Positions 22,201 to 32,800 of a stretch of DNA of 48,177 bases are shown piece after piece; the stretch's first letter is position 1, and the number at the start of each line of letters is the position of its first letter. The position numbers and the translations under genes are program-made. The stretch spans positions 1-48,177 of the IMG/VR virus record IMGVR_UViG_3300043640_000020, one strand, 5' to 3'. Under the pieces are notes generated by a model. That model searched no databases. It was not told the origin of the DNA and was given only the letters and a program-made list of their open reading frames with translations. This DNA is from a virus.

Positions 22201-22704
22201 ATGGCAATCATCGATACCGAACTTCAGTTCGCCAACGCCACGTCGGTTGCGGCGGCGGCCGGCACGGCGGCAATCGGCTCGCAGGTCGATCTCACCGGCG
22301 GCCAGCTCGTCAATGGGCAGATCAATCTCGGCCCGGCGATCGACGGCAAGCCGCTCCACCTCGTCATTGAGGTAACGACCGGCATCATCACGGCCGGCTC
22401 GGCCGGCACCATCGAGTTCGACCTTGTGTCGAGCGCGGCGGCTGCGCTGACCTCGCCGCACATGCACCTTCGCGGTGCCTCGCTGACGACCGGCGCCGCG
22501 GGCCTGGAAGCCGGGACGATCCTCTTCAACGGCCCGGTGCCGAAAGGCATGGCCGCGCCGACCGTTGCCGCGAACAACAACACCTATCTGCGGTATCTCG
22601 GCATCCAGTGCGTCATCGGCACCACGACCGTCACGGCGGGCGCCATCTCGGCGTACCTGACCTACGATCCGCCGGCTTGGGCGCCGACCCGCCCCGGCCT
22701 CTAA
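22201..22704 (+). CDS. Bbp16-like capsid cement protein
   Basis: 167 residues, beta-rich, beginning MAIIDTELQFANATSVAAAA, with an SQVDLTGG block and LRYLGIQCVIGTTTVTAGAI near the C-terminus. These match the Bbp16 family of cement proteins, which bind the outside of the capsid lattice and stabilise it. It directly follows the capsid gene and precedes a strong hairpin terminator. Confidence 0.8.
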   Translation: MAIIDTELQFANATSVAAAAGTAAIGSQVDLTGGQLVNGQINLGPAIDGKPLHLVIEVTTGIITAGSAGTIEFDLVSSAAAALTSPHMHLRGASLTTGAAGLEAGTILFNGPVPKGMAAPTVAANNNTYLRYLGIQCVIGTTTVTAGAISAYLTYDPPAWAPTRPGL

Positions 22705-22712
22705 GAAGCAAC

Positions 22713-22741
22713 GGGAGCGGGGGAGACCCCGCTTCCTCTTT
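22713..22741 (+). terminator. Rho-independent terminator after the cement gene
   Basis: GGGAGCGGGG pairs with CCCCGCTTCC around a GAGA tetraloop (10 pairs, one G-T wobble), followed by TCTTT. It lies 8 bases after the stop of the cement gene and probably attenuates late transcription between head and tail genes. Confidence 0.75.
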
Positions 22742-22763
22742 GCCCTGACGGAGTGTTTTCGAA

Positions 22764-23066
22764 ATGCGCGTCGTGCTGAAGGCCCAATGGTTCGGCCCGG
22801 ATCATCGTCTCTATGAGCGGAAGGTCGACGGGGGGGAGATCCCTGACGAGTACCGCAAGCTGCTGCCGAAGTCGGCCGTCGTCTCGGACGACGAGAAGCC
22901 GGCGCCGGTTGTCGAGCCCGCCAAGGCGCCGACGCTCGCCGACTTTGACGCGGAACGCGAGGCGGGCGAGATCGCGGACGCCAAGGCGCTGACTGCCGAG
23001 GAAACCCTGCGCATCAACCGAGCCCGCATCAAGGCGCAGCTCGCCGCGGAGAAGGCCGACAAATAG
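22764..23066 (+). CDS. Small phage protein, 100 aa, unknown
   Basis: Begins MRVVLKAQWFGPDHRLYERK, a short beta-type start seen in small proteins coded after capsid genes, then a Lys/Glu/Ala-rich helical tail. ACGGAG precedes the ATG. Its stop codon TAG (23064-23066) overlaps the first base of a dispersed palindrome. A virion-assembly role is inferred from position. Confidence 0.6.
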   Translation: MRVVLKAQWFGPDHRLYERKVDGGEIPDEYRKLLPKSAVVSDDEKPAPVVEPAKAPTLADFDAEREAGEIADAKALTAEETLRINRARIKAQLAAEKADK

Positions 23067-23081
23067 GTATCACGTGATGCC
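23066..23081. promoter_or_regulatory. Dispersed palindrome at a gene junction, adjoining the ribosome site
   Basis: GGTATCACGTGATGCC, one mismatch. It bridges the stop of the previous gene and is followed directly by AGGAG, upstream of the tail tubular A gene (23096). The same palindrome-then-AGGAG order is found at 41026 on the other strand, so an RNA hairpin or bound protein here could affect translation. Confidence 0.7.
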
Positions 23082-23095
23082 AGGAGCGCGACGTA

Positions 23096-23725
23096 ATGGC
23101 GATCTCGAAAGTAGTCATCGCCAACATGGCGCTGGCCCATATCGGCACGAAGTCGAACATCCAAAGTTTTGACGAGAAGAGCCCCGAGGCGAAGCAGTGC
23201 AGCCTTTGGTACGACTTCTGTTTGCAGCAGGCGCTTGAGGGCTTCGACTGGAGCTTCGCCCGCACGCGCAAGCCGCTGGCGGTCGACGGCGACGCGCCGC
23301 CCGAGCAGTGGGGCTTCCGCTACCAGCTCCCGGCCGACTGCATCGCGACGCGGCGCATCTGGAACCCGAGCGGCGATGATGCCGACGCGGTGCCCTACGA
23401 GCTGGAGATCAACAGCAACGACGTTCGCACGCTGCTGACGGACCTCGACAGCGCCGTTCTCGTCTACACGCGCAGCGTCACCAACGCCGCCATCTTCCCG
23501 CCGCTGTTCGTCGAGCTGGTGTCTCGCGGCTTGGCCCAGCATATCGCCTTCTCCATCACGGGCAAGCTGGAGATCGTCAAGGCGCAGTCGGACACCTACC
23601 AATCGCTGCTGCGCAGCGCGCCGGCCTACGACGCCAACGAGCGCGTCGGCAAGCCGCCCCGTGACGCAGAATGGATCAGGGGCCGGAGCTTCAACGGCTA
23701 CTTCGACCGCAAGCTCGCGCGATGA
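23096..23725 (+). CDS. Tail tubular protein A-like (T7 gp11-type)
   Basis: 209 residues. The opening KVVIANMALAHIGTKSNIQS, EAKQCSLWYDFCLQQALEGF, W-F-R and the closing block with LQHIAFSITGKLE-type helices are the hallmark of the podovirus tail tubular A/gatekeeper family, which forms the ring joining portal and nozzle. AGGAG lies upstream, adjoining the palindrome. The length fits the family. Confidence 0.85.
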   Translation: MAISKVVIANMALAHIGTKSNIQSFDEKSPEAKQCSLWYDFCLQQALEGFDWSFARTRKPLAVDGDAPPEQWGFRYQLPADCIATRRIWNPSGDDADAVPYELEINSNDVRTLLTDLDSAVLVYTRSVTNAAIFPPLFVELVSRGLAQHIAFSITGKLEIVKAQSDTYQSLLRSAPAYDANERVGKPPRDAEWIRGRSFNGYFDRKLAR

Positions 23726-26247
23726 GCCTGCTTATCCAAGCCAGCTACGCCAAAGGCGAGATCGCTCCGGCGCTCTACGGGCGCGTCGACACGGCGGTGT
23801 ACCAGAGCGCGCTGCGCACGGCGCGCAACGTCATCGTGCGCGCCTACGGCAGCATCAGCAACCGCACCGGGCTCACCTTCATTGGCCCGGTCAAGGATCA
23901 CTCCTACCCGCCGCGGCTGATCGAGTTCCAGTTCAACACGACGGACACCTACCAGCTTGAGTTCGGCGACTTCTACATGCGTGTCATCCGCAATGACGCC
24001 TATGTGCTGGAGAGCGCTTTCAGCATCACGGCCATCACGGCGGCGCACCCGCCCGTCGTCACCGCGGCCGGGCACGGCTACGCCAATGGCGACGAGGTTT
24101 ACCTGCAATCCGTCGTCGGCATGACGCGGGTGAATCAGCGCCGGTTTCTCATCAAGAACGCCACGACGAACACCTTTACGCTGGCCGATCAAGTGACGGA
24201 CGCCGATATCGACGCGACCGCCTACGCCGCCTATGCCTCCGGCGGCACGGTGGCGCGCGTCTATACGCTCGTCAGCCCCTACGCCATCGCCGACACGCTG
24301 ACGCTGGACGACGCCCAATCGGCCGACGTGATGACGCTCACGCACCAGCTCTACGCGCCGCGGGAGCTGACGCGCACGGACCACGACAATTGGGCGTTCA
24401 CGACCCCGGCCTTCGCGCCCTCCACCGCTTCGCCGACCGGCGTTGCCGTCGCGGCCGGCGGCGGAACGGTGACGCGCAACTACGCCGTGACCTTCTCCGC
24501 CACGACGACGTTTGAGGAAAGCCTGCCGACGCTCATCACGACCACGACCGGGGCGACGCCTTCCGCGGATGTCATCACGTGGACGGCCGGCGGCAGTGGG
24601 ATCGCGAACGCGAGCATCTACCTCCAGCAGAACGGCGTCTACGGCTTGCTTGGGACGAGCGACACGACGAGCTTTACGAACGCCAACATAGGGCCGGACC
24701 TCACCACGTCGCCGCCGGCCGCGCGCAACCCCTTCGTCGGCGCCGGCAATTATCCGGCGACCGTCAGCTATTACATGGAGCGGCGCGTTTTCGGCGGTAC
24801 GCTCAACCAGCCCGACACGACGTTCTACAGCCAAGTGGCGAGCGCCGCGAACATGAGCAGTTCGTCGCCCATTCAGGACGATGACGCGATCACGGCGACG
24901 CTCAACTCGCAGCAGGTGAACGCGATCAAGCACTTCGTTCCCGGCACGGATCTGCTGACTTTCACGTCGGGCAGCGAGTGGCAGACGAACGCCGGCAATG
25001 CCAGCAATTTCTCGGCCACGACGTTGACGCAGCACCCGCAATCGATTTGGGGCTGCTCCTATATCGCGCCGATTACGATGGGCAAGACGGTTCTCTTCGT
25101 CACGGAGAACCAATCGACGGTGCGCAATCTCGGCTTCGACTGGCAGGTGAACGGCTACACCGGCCAGGACGTGAGCCTGCTCGCGAGCCATCTCTTCTCC
25201 AACTACAAGATCGTTGACTGGTCCCTGGCCCGCACGCCTGACCCGATCATTCATACCGTCCGCGAAGACGGCCAAGCCTGCCTGCTGACGTTCAACCAGG
25301 AGCAGTCCATGATTGCCTGGACGCATTGGGACACGCAAGGTAGCTTCGAACGCACGTCGTCGCTGCGGCACAATGCAACAGAGATCGACGAGGCCGTATA
25401 CTTCGTCGTCAAGCGGCGCGTCAACGGCAATACGGTCCGCTACATCGAGCGCATCGCCAGCCGGCGCTTCATCGACGTGCGCGACGCCTTCTATGTCGAC
25501 GCTGGCCTGACCTATGACTTCCCTATCGACATCACCAGCATCACGCTTGGCAATCCGACGATCATCTCGGCGCCGGCCCACGGCTTCGTGAGCGGCGATC
25601 AGATCGACCTATTCGATATCGAATGGCAGACGAGCTTCGATGACATGGGCAACGAGATCGAGCCGGCGCAGCTCAACACGAGCCGGTACGCGGCCACGGT
25701 CATTGACGCGAACACCTTCTCCGTGCCGATCGACAGCACGCTCTTCGCCGCCTATGTCGAGGGCGGCACGGCACGCAAGGCGGTCCGGACGATCACGGGG
25801 CTCGACCATCTGGAGGGCTGCGCCGTCTCCGTGCTGGCCGATGGCAACGTCGTCAAGGGTCTTGTTGTCTCGCAGGGCGCGATTACGCTGCCGCGGAAAT
25901 TCAGCCGCGTGCATGTCGGGCTCCAGTACATCTCGGATATCGAGACGCTGGATATCGAAGCGCCCGGCGGCGGAACGATGCAGGGCACGCGCAAGAAGAC
26001 CAGCACCGTGACGGTGCGGTTCGACGCCTCGCGCGGCTTGCTCATCGGGCCGACTTCGGACGACCTCACGGAGATGAAGCAGCGCGAGGACGAGAACATG
26101 GGCGATCCGACCGCGCTCCTGACCGGCGACAAGCAAATCGTGCTGGAGCCGTCGTGGAACAGCAACGGCCGGATCTTCCTTCGGCAGGTGAACCCGTTGC
26201 CGATGAACATCCTCGCCATCATACCGGACCTCATCAACGGCACCTGA
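23722..26247 (+). CDS. Tail tubular protein B-like (T7 gp12-type nozzle)
   Basis: 841 residues from ATG 23722, which overlaps the previous stop; the start gives SLLIQASYAKGEIAPALYGR, a family hallmark (GEISP-type). Later parts include TFIGPVKDHSYPPRLIEFQF, TDTYQLEFG and the C-terminal SWNSNGRIFLRQVNPLPMNI. The protein forms the tail nozzle and contacts fibres. Repeated beta modules with HGYANGDEVYLQ and HGFVSGDQIDLF occur at about residues 125 and 620. Confidence 0.88.
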   Translation: MSLLIQASYAKGEIAPALYGRVDTAVYQSALRTARNVIVRAYGSISNRTGLTFIGPVKDHSYPPRLIEFQFNTTDTYQLEFGDFYMRVIRNDAYVLESAFSITAITAAHPPVVTAAGHGYANGDEVYLQSVVGMTRVNQRRFLIKNATTNTFTLADQVTDADIDATAYAAYASGGTVARVYTLVSPYAIADTLTLDDAQSADVMTLTHQLYAPRELTRTDHDNWAFTTPAFAPSTASPTGVAVAAGGGTVTRNYAVTFSATTTFEESLPTLITTTTGATPSADVITWTAGGSGIANASIYLQQNGVYGLLGTSDTTSFTNANIGPDLTTSPPAARNPFVGAGNYPATVSYYMERRVFGGTLNQPDTTFYSQVASAANMSSSSPIQDDDAITATLNSQQVNAIKHFVPGTDLLTFTSGSEWQTNAGNASNFSATTLTQHPQSIWGCSYIAPITMGKTVLFVTENQSTVRNLGFDWQVNGYTGQDVSLLASHLFSNYKIVDWSLARTPDPIIHTVREDGQACLLTFNQEQSMIAWTHWDTQGSFERTSSLRHNATEIDEAVYFVVKRRVNGNTVRYIERIASRRFIDVRDAFYVDAGLTYDFPIDITSITLGNPTIISAPAHGFVSGDQIDLFDIEWQTSFDDMGNEIEPAQLNTSRYAATVIDANTFSVPIDSTLFAAYVEGGTARKAVRTITGLDHLEGCAVSVLADGNVVKGLVVSQGAITLPRKFSRVHVGLQYISDIETLDIEAPGGGTMQGTRKKTSTVTVRFDASRGLLIGPTSDDLTEMKQREDENMGDPTALLTGDKQIVLEPSWNSNGRIFLRQVNPLPMNILAIIPDLINGT

Positions 26248-26248
26248 T

Positions 26249-26713
26249 ATGCCCCGGTACGAAATTGTCCCGGCGACATTCTGCCACAAGATCGAGCTGG
26301 CGCGGCACATGGGCGCGGCCGATGTCGCCGAGGCTTGGGCCTCGCACCACGCCCGGCCGTTCGACGCTCTGCTGATGTCGGCGAAGGGATCACGTGATAC
26401 CCGAGCCGCCCTGGCGGATGGCCGGGTTATCTGCATGTTCGGCGTCAGCCAGCCCACGGCCTTGAGCAGCATCGGCAACCCGTGGATGCTCGGCGCCGAA
26501 GATCTCCCGCGCCACGCGAGGGCGTTCCTGCGCGGAAGCCGGGTATGGATGCAGGAGCAGCTAAACCTTTACGGAACCTTATCGAATTTCGTGGATGCTC
26601 GGAACGTAGTCGCAATCCGCTGGCTTCGCTGGCTCGGCTTCACAATCGAAGAGGCCCGGCCATTCGGCGCCGATCGGCTTCCGTTTCATCGTTTCAGCAG
26701 GGGCCGGCAATGA
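26249..26713 (+). CDS. T7 gp13-like / acetyltransferase-fold protein
   Basis: 154 residues. FGVSQPTALSSIGNPWMLGA, then RHARAFLRGSRVWMQEQLNL and NFVDARNVVAIRWLRWLGFT are the recurrent blocks of the gp13-like internal virion protein family, which has a GNAT-like fold. It begins two bases after the nozzle gene and overlaps the GNAT gene that follows. Codons for KGSRDTRA (46-53) carry a dispersed palindrome with one mismatch. Confidence 0.75.
   Translation: MPRYEIVPATFCHKIELARHMGAADVAEAWASHHARPFDALLMSAKGSRDTRAALADGRVICMFGVSQPTALSSIGNPWMLGAEDLPRHARAFLRGSRVWMQEQLNLYGTLSNFVDARNVVAIRWLRWLGFTIEEARPFGADRLPFHRFSRGRQ
26386..26401. promoter_or_regulatory. Dispersed palindrome inside the gp13-like gene
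   Basis: GGGATCACGTGATACC, one mismatch, read as G-S-R-D-T in a variable loop region. Confidence 0.75.
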
Positions 26714-27177
26714 GCGTCACGATCCACAAATGCACTGTCGCCGAGCTGAAGCGCGACATCTCGTTCCCGTCCATGTTTAGCGAATACGCCGATGAGTGCG
26801 CCATCGCTATGCTTCCATCACCGGACGAGAAGATGGCGGCCTACGACATGATCGAACGCTCGGGCGTCTTTCAGGCGTATGGTGCCTTTTCCGACGCCGG
26901 GGTGCTGCTTGGTTTTATGGCTCTCCTCACGCCGGTAATCCCGCACTATGGCGTCTGTATCGCCACCATGGAGAGCCTGTTCGTCGGCCGCGAGTACCGG
27001 GGCAGTGGCGCCGGGCTCAAGCTTCTGCGCGCCGCGGAGCGCCACGCCGAGGCCGCCGGTTGCCCCGGCCTTCTGGTGAGCGCGCCGACCGGCGGCCAGC
27101 TCGCCGAAGTTCTGGCGCGGCGCGACGGGTATGCCGAGACGAACCGCGTCTTCTTCCGAAAGCTCGACCATGAATGA
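26710..27177 (+). CDS. GNAT N-acetyltransferase
   Basis: 155 residues from ATG 26710, overlapping the previous stop by 3 bases. The acetyl-CoA-binding motif A is ESLFVGREYRGSGAGLKLLR (about residues 77-97), followed by the AERHAEAAGCPGLLVSAPT helix and strand. It transfers an acetyl group to an amine on an unknown substrate. GNAT genes at this position between tail and internal virion genes are common in podoviruses; target unknown. Confidence 0.8.
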   Translation: MSVTIHKCTVAELKRDISFPSMFSEYADECAIAMLPSPDEKMAAYDMIERSGVFQAYGAFSDAGVLLGFMALLTPVIPHYGVCIATMESLFVGREYRGSGAGLKLLRAAERHAEAAGCPGLLVSAPTGGQLAEVLARRDGYAETNRVFFRKLDHE

Positions 27178-27577
27178 AATCGCCACCATGAGCGCGAAGG
27201 CCGTCAGCGCCGTTCGATCGCTGGAAAATGAGGCGCTGAAGCTGCCGCAGGTCCCCATCGAGACGATACATGCACTTCATGCCAACGTCTACGCGCGCAC
27301 CGTGCGGATACCGGCGGGCGTCATGATTACCGGTGCGCTTATCAAGATCCCGACCGTGCTCATCGTGAGCGGCCACGCCATCATGTACGCGATCGACGGC
27401 GCGGAGCACGTGAGCGGATACAACGTCTTCTCTGCTGCTGCCGCCCGCAAGTCAGCCTTCTTCGCGATGACGGATACATACCTGACGATGCTTTTCGCGA
27501 CGAATGCGCAGACGGTCGTGGAGGCGGAGGCCGAGTTCACCGACGAGACGAGCCTACTCGTGACGAGGGAGAGTTGA
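27170..27577 (+). CDS. Conserved-type podovirus protein, 135 aa
   Basis: Start ATG 27170 overlaps the GNAT stop; ATG 27188 is an alternative. The core TVRIPAGVMITGALIKIPTV, with LIVSGHAIMY, RKSAFFAMTDTYLTMLFAT and an AEAEFTDE end, is a pattern seen in phage proteins next to internal virion genes. The beta-rich, cupin-like alternation suggests a small barrel. Function is not established. Confidence 0.65.
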   Translation: MNEIATMSAKAVSAVRSLENEALKLPQVPIETIHALHANVYARTVRIPAGVMITGALIKIPTVLIVSGHAIMYAIDGAEHVSGYNVFSAAAARKSAFFAMTDTYLTMLFATNAQTVVEAEAEFTDETSLLVTRES

Positions 27578-27578
27578 G

Positions 27579-28190
27579 ATGTCCGGCGTAACGACCGCTA
27601 CCGCCATTGCCATTGCAGGCGTCGCCGTCGCTGCCGTGGGCGTCGGCGTCACTGTCATGGGCCAGTCCGCAGCCGCCGACGCGCAGAAGCAGGCGCTCGA
27701 CTATCAGGCCGCCGTCTCCCGCAACAACGCCATCCTGGCCGGCCGAGCTTCCGATGACGCCCTGGCGCGCGGACAAGTCGCGGAGCAGAACGCCGCGATG
27801 GCCGGCAAGCAGCTCGTCGGCAAGGAGCGAGCGTCGCTCGCCAGCAACGGCGTGGACGTGAACAGCGGCAGCGCTCTCGACATCACGACGGACACGGCCG
27901 GCCAGAACAAGCTGGACCAGCTCACCATCGTTAGCAACGCGCAGCGTGAGGCGTTGGGCTTCCAGGCGCAGGGAGGCAACTTCGACGCGAACGCCGCGCT
28001 CCAGACCGCTTCGGCTGACAACGCCAGCAACTTCGGCGTCAGCGCCGGCACGGCGCTATCCGGGCTCGGAAGCGTCGCGAGCAAATGGTATGACTTCAAC
28101 AAGCAAGCCGCGCCCGCGACGAGCGATCCGTTCGACAACGCCAACATGAGCCAGTTCGACGAAGCCGCTGGCGGCACGTCGGGAGGATAA
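27579..28190 (+). CDS. Internal virion protein (gp14-type)
   Basis: 203 residues. A hydrophobic N-terminal segment (TATAIAIAGVAVAAVGVGVT) is followed by a long helical region (SAAADAQKQALDYQAAVSRN, QNAAMAGKQLVGKERASLAS). This is the pattern of the small internal core proteins ejected into the cell envelope to extend the podovirus tail. It begins one base after the previous gene and leads the run of internal proteins. Confidence 0.75.
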   Translation: MSGVTTATAIAIAGVAVAAVGVGVTVMGQSAAADAQKQALDYQAAVSRNNAILAGRASDDALARGQVAEQNAAMAGKQLVGKERASLASNGVDVNSGSALDITTDTAGQNKLDQLTIVSNAQREALGFQAQGGNFDANAALQTASADNASNFGVSAGTALSGLGSVASKWYDFNKQAAPATSDPFDNANMSQFDEAAGGTSGG

Positions 28191-28193
28191 GCC

Positions 28194-29840
28194 GTGGCAA
28201 CAGTTCCGATCCTCAGTCCCGGCAGTCTCGTCCAAGATAAGCCGATCGCGCCGGGCTACCAAAGCGCGAGCGCGGCGACGCCGGACGCCTTCGGCTACAA
28301 CACCGGGACGCAGCTCGCCGCCGCGGGCAAGGGCGCTACGGCGCTCGGCAGCGACGCGCTCGACCTCGCGACGCGGCAGCAGGCCGACGACAACGACCGC
28401 GCGCTGAAGCAAGCCGACGTTACGCTCGCCGACAAGGTCCGCACCATCACCTTCGGCGACGGCACGGCCGACAATCCCGGCTACTATTCGCAGCGCGGCG
28501 ACAACGCCGTTGACGGCGCCCCGTCGACCATGGCCGCCATCCAGCAGGCCCAATCCGACGTGATGGGCGGCATCCAGAACCAGCGTGTCAAGAACCTGTT
28601 CTCCAGCGTCGCGCAGCAGCGTGTCGTCTCGGCGCAGCAGGGCATCGGCAGCTTCCTCGACCAGCAGCGGCTCGTCGCGAACGTCGGCGCCTCGCAGGCC
28701 CGCGTCGGCAGCACGATCAACGACGCCGCGTCGTCGTGGAACGATCCCAAGCAGTTGGCAACCTCGCTCGCGGTCATCGGCGGCGAGACGGCGGCGCAAG
28801 GCCAGCTCCAGGGCTGGAGCCCCGACGAGGTAAAGCAGAAGGCGGAGGAAGCCAAGGCGTCGCTGTTCGCCAACGTCATCAAGGCGGCCGGGCGCACGGG
28901 CGACTACCAGACCGCCGAGAAGATCTTCCAGGACAACCTCGACAACATCCCCGGCTCGGCGCAAGGGCTGATCGAGCGTGAGTTGCGCACCGATCAGCGC
29001 GCCGCGCGCATGGACCAGCAACTCGCCTACGAGCAATCGAAGCGCGCCGCGGCCGACGCGCAGCAGAAGGCCGTCGACACTTCATGGCGTTCGATCGTCC
29101 AGCCAGACGGAACGATCGCCATGCCGGCGAACTTCGCGAGCAGCATTGTCAGCAATCCGGCCATCCATGCGGAAGTGGGTGCTGCGCTGATCGGCGCCGC
29201 CGAGCGAGTATCGAAAGCGGGCGGGGCGGTCCAGTCGACGCCGGGCTTGCTGCATCAGCTCGCCATCAACTCGCTTCTGCCCGATGACGACCCGAGCAAG
29301 ACGACGCCGGCTTCCGTCGTCTCGCACGCCGGCCTTGACCTGTCGAATGCCGACGTGAGCATGGCGATGTCCTTCACGAAGCCCGAGAATGTCGGCGACA
29401 CGCGCACGATGAACGACAGCCTTGCGTCGCTCCAGCAGCAGCTCGTCCCCGGATATCTCCCTGGCGCTCCGACGCCGGCTTCCACGGCGGTATTCCAGAA
29501 GCTCGACACGTGGTTCTATAACGCCGTCCAGCAGGGGAAGGCGCAGGGCAAGAGCGTCAATTCGATGCTCGACCCGAGCAGCAAGGACTACATCGTGACG
29601 CCGGCCGTGCTCCAGCAGCTCGGCAAGCCGACCGGCGACGACGTGACCGGCCCAAGCGTGATATCGCGCGTGACGAGTTATCTCAAGAGCCTGCCGCAGT
29701 ACAACCAGCCGGCCGACCCGCTCGCCGTGACGCAGAAGGGCGACCTCGCGCCGAAAGCCGAGACGGCCGGCGCCACCGTGCCCGGCAAAGCGCCCGTGAA
29801 GGGGCGCCCGTCGCTCGACGACATCTTCGGGGGTAAGTGA
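28194..29840 (+). CDS. Internal virion protein, 548 aa
   Basis: GTG start at 28194 with GGGAGGA upstream. The protein is Gln/Ala-rich and mostly helical, with few hydrophobic stretches, like gp15-type core proteins of podoviruses. No catalytic motif. The identity rests on position between the small and the very large internal protein genes and on composition. Confidence 0.65.
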   Translation: MATVPILSPGSLVQDKPIAPGYQSASAATPDAFGYNTGTQLAAAGKGATALGSDALDLATRQQADDNDRALKQADVTLADKVRTITFGDGTADNPGYYSQRGDNAVDGAPSTMAAIQQAQSDVMGGIQNQRVKNLFSSVAQQRVVSAQQGIGSFLDQQRLVANVGASQARVGSTINDAASSWNDPKQLATSLAVIGGETAAQGQLQGWSPDEVKQKAEEAKASLFANVIKAAGRTGDYQTAEKIFQDNLDNIPGSAQGLIERELRTDQRAARMDQQLAYEQSKRAAADAQQKAVDTSWRSIVQPDGTIAMPANFASSIVSNPAIHAEVGAALIGAAERVSKAGGAVQSTPGLLHQLAINSLLPDDDPSKTTPASVVSHAGLDLSNADVSMAMSFTKPENVGDTRTMNDSLASLQQQLVPGYLPGAPTPASTAVFQKLDTWFYNAVQQGKAQGKSVNSMLDPSSKDYIVTPAVLQQLGKPTGDDVTGPSVISRVTSYLKSLPQYNQPADPLAVTQKGDLAPKAETAGATVPGKAPVKGRPSLDDIFGGK

Positions 29841-29842
29841 CC

Positions 29843-32800
29843 GTGGCCGATCCGAACGCCGACGCGCCGATCCCCGAGCTGGACCCGGCGACCGCGCAGC
29901 CGTCCGATGCTGGCGTGCCCGAGCTGCCAGCGCAGCCCGTCGAGCCGAACCACGATACGCCCGGCTCGTTCCCGACGTTCTACGACAAGGCGGCGCAGGC
30001 TCGCGCGGCCGGCTATACGTGGGATGAGATCGGAACGCATCTGACGCAAGGCCGGGCCACCGCCAAAGCGGCCGGCTATACCGACGCGGAAGTCAACGCG
30101 CACCTCGGCATGGACCCGTCGTGGGACCAGCCGAACACGCCGCTCGACTACATCAAGCCGCAGATCCCGGCGGGCAACGGCGCCGATCAAGCGGCGCAGA
30201 CGGTGCGCGACTTCGCGGCTAACTATCTGACGCCGAGCATGGAGAACCCCGGCGCTCTGCCGCCGGCTCCGATCCGCACGCCCGGCGACTTCCTCAAGGC
30301 GGCCGGCCACGACATTATCGACGTGGGAAAGATCTTCGGCGGCGGCGTCGTGCAGGGCCTCGCATCGACGCTGGAGATGATGGACGGCCGGCCGCGCTCC
30401 ACGGAGGAATGGTCGCAACTCAACGCCGAAGCAATGAATTTCACGGGGCTACTCGCCGGCAAGGGGCCGGGCCTCAAGGCGGCCGATCCTCGCTTGAGCC
30501 CGATCGGGCTTCCGGCAACGAAGGATGTCATCGACGCCGCCGCTTCGATCGTTCACCCGCCGGAGCCGCTGCCCGAAGCCGCGCGCACCGCGGCGCCGGC
30601 CGAGCCGAACCCCGCCGCGACCCCGCGCCAGAACGCCGAGGCCCTGCTGGGAACCCCGCTGCGCTTCACGCCGCCCGATCTCGGCACGGTCATGCGCAAC
30701 CTTGGGCAGAACTTCGTCGACACGGGCGAGCACCCGCTTGACGCCGCCATGCGCGCGCAGGAAGACCCGTCGTTCGCAGCGCAGCTCTCCGCGTCCCGGC
30801 CGGATGTCACCTACGGCGAGGTTCCGGCGGCCGAGCCGGCCGTTGCTGGCGGGGTAGGCGATGCTCCCCCCGGCGAGCCTCCGCGTGGCGGCATCGGCGA
30901 CAACGGCGGCCCTCCCTTGCCGCCCGACATCACGCCCGAGACGATCCAGTTCCGCAACCCGGCGACGAGCACCGGGCTTGTCGACAACTTCCAGCGCATC
31001 TTCAACCCGGCCGACCGCACCGCCGAAGCATCCGACACGGCCGGCATCGTCCGCGAGGCGATGGCCCGGCAAGCGCAGAGCAGCCAGATATCGGATGCGA
31101 ACCTGCGCCAGTTCGGCCGCGCTGTAGCCGATCTCACGCCCGAGAAGCAGGCGCAGTTCATCCACGCCTACGAGAGCGGGGACTTGAGCTACCTCGCGGA
31201 CGGCTCGCCGCTGCATGACCTCGCCGCCGCGATCAAGACGGAGCTGGACGCGCGCTGGCAGAAGATGGACGCGCACGACGCCGCGCCCGGCTACATCGAC
31301 AATTATATGCCGCATCTCTACGCCGATGCCGATCTGGCGCAGCAGCGGCTTCCGGCCTACCGCGGCACGAAGTCGGCCACGGGTGCGAAGCCCTTCACCA
31401 AGGAACGCATCTTCTCGTCGTTCCTTGACGCCGCGGAAGTGCTCGACCTGAAGCCGCTGACGACGAACCCCATTGAGCTGGTGATGACGCATCTCTTCCA
31501 GGCCGACAAGTACATCGCCTCGCTCGATGTCGTCGACCAGCTCAAGAACGCCGGGCTCATCAAGCTTATGCCGGCCGATCTCACGCGCGCCGCGCAAGCT
31601 GAGTTCGCCGGCACCATGCGCGTCGATCCGTCGATCGCCAGGGGCGGCGCGGGCTCGTGGGTTGCGGCGGAGCCCGTCGCCACCATTCTCAATCGCTGGC
31701 TCTCGCCGGGGCTCACCGGCACGCCGATCTTCGATTTGCTGCGCTCCGGCGGCAACATGCTCAACATGGCGCAGCTCGGCATGTCGGCGTTCCATGGCGG
31801 CTTCGTCACGGCGGAAGCCGGCGTGAGCATGGTGGCGAAGGGCATCAAGCAAATCAGCCGCCTCGACCCGGAAGAGATGGCGCGCGGCCTCGGCAACATC
31901 GTGGCGGCGCCGGTCTCCGGCCCGCTCTTGAACGGCCTGCTCGGGCGCAAGGTCATCCAGCAGGTTCTCGGCCGCGCCGACTACGGGCCGGAGATCCAGA
32001 CGATCGCCGACGCGCTGATCGCAGGCGGTGGCCGTGTCGCCGCCGACCCGATGTACAAGGCGTCGGCGCTGGGCAGCTTTTGGGAGAACATGAAGGGCAG
32101 CATTATCAGCACGTCGCAACGGTTCGGCGAGGATGACGGCAAAGGCCCGATGACGCTCGGGCAAGCTGTCGTCGATATGTACCGCAACGCCGAGCCCGTG
32201 ACGGTACGTGGCACGCCGATCCTGCCCGGCGCCGTCCGCGCCACGGCGATGCTGCTGCCCCGTGTCATGGACACGATCGCTGCGCCGCTGATGGAAGGCT
32301 ACGTTCCGATGATGAAGGCAGGCGGCTTCGCCAACCTCATGCGCGACGAGCTGCGCGCGAACCCGAATATGTCGCCGGGCGAAGTCCGCGATACCGCCGG
32401 CCGGATCTGGAAGAGCATCGACAACCGGCTTGGGCAGATGGTCTACGACAACCGCTTTTGGGACAAGAACCTGCGCGACATGGGCCACGTCGGCGTGCGC
32501 TCGCTCGGCTGGACGGCGGGCACTATCGACGAAATCGGCGGGGGTCTCATGGATTTCACGCAGGGCCGGAAGGTGACGGCCGGCGAGGTGCACCAGCTCA
32601 CCGATCGCGCGTCCTATACGCTCGCGTTGCCGATCGCTACGGCGATGATGGGCGCGATCTTCGGCACGGTCTACGGCACGTGGAATGACAACTGGGGCAT
32701 CAAGGACTACCTGTTCCCCCCGACCGGCGGCAAGGACGCGCAGGGTGGACCCGAGCGCGCTTCGATGCCCGGCTATCTCAAGGACGCTTGGGAGTGGGGA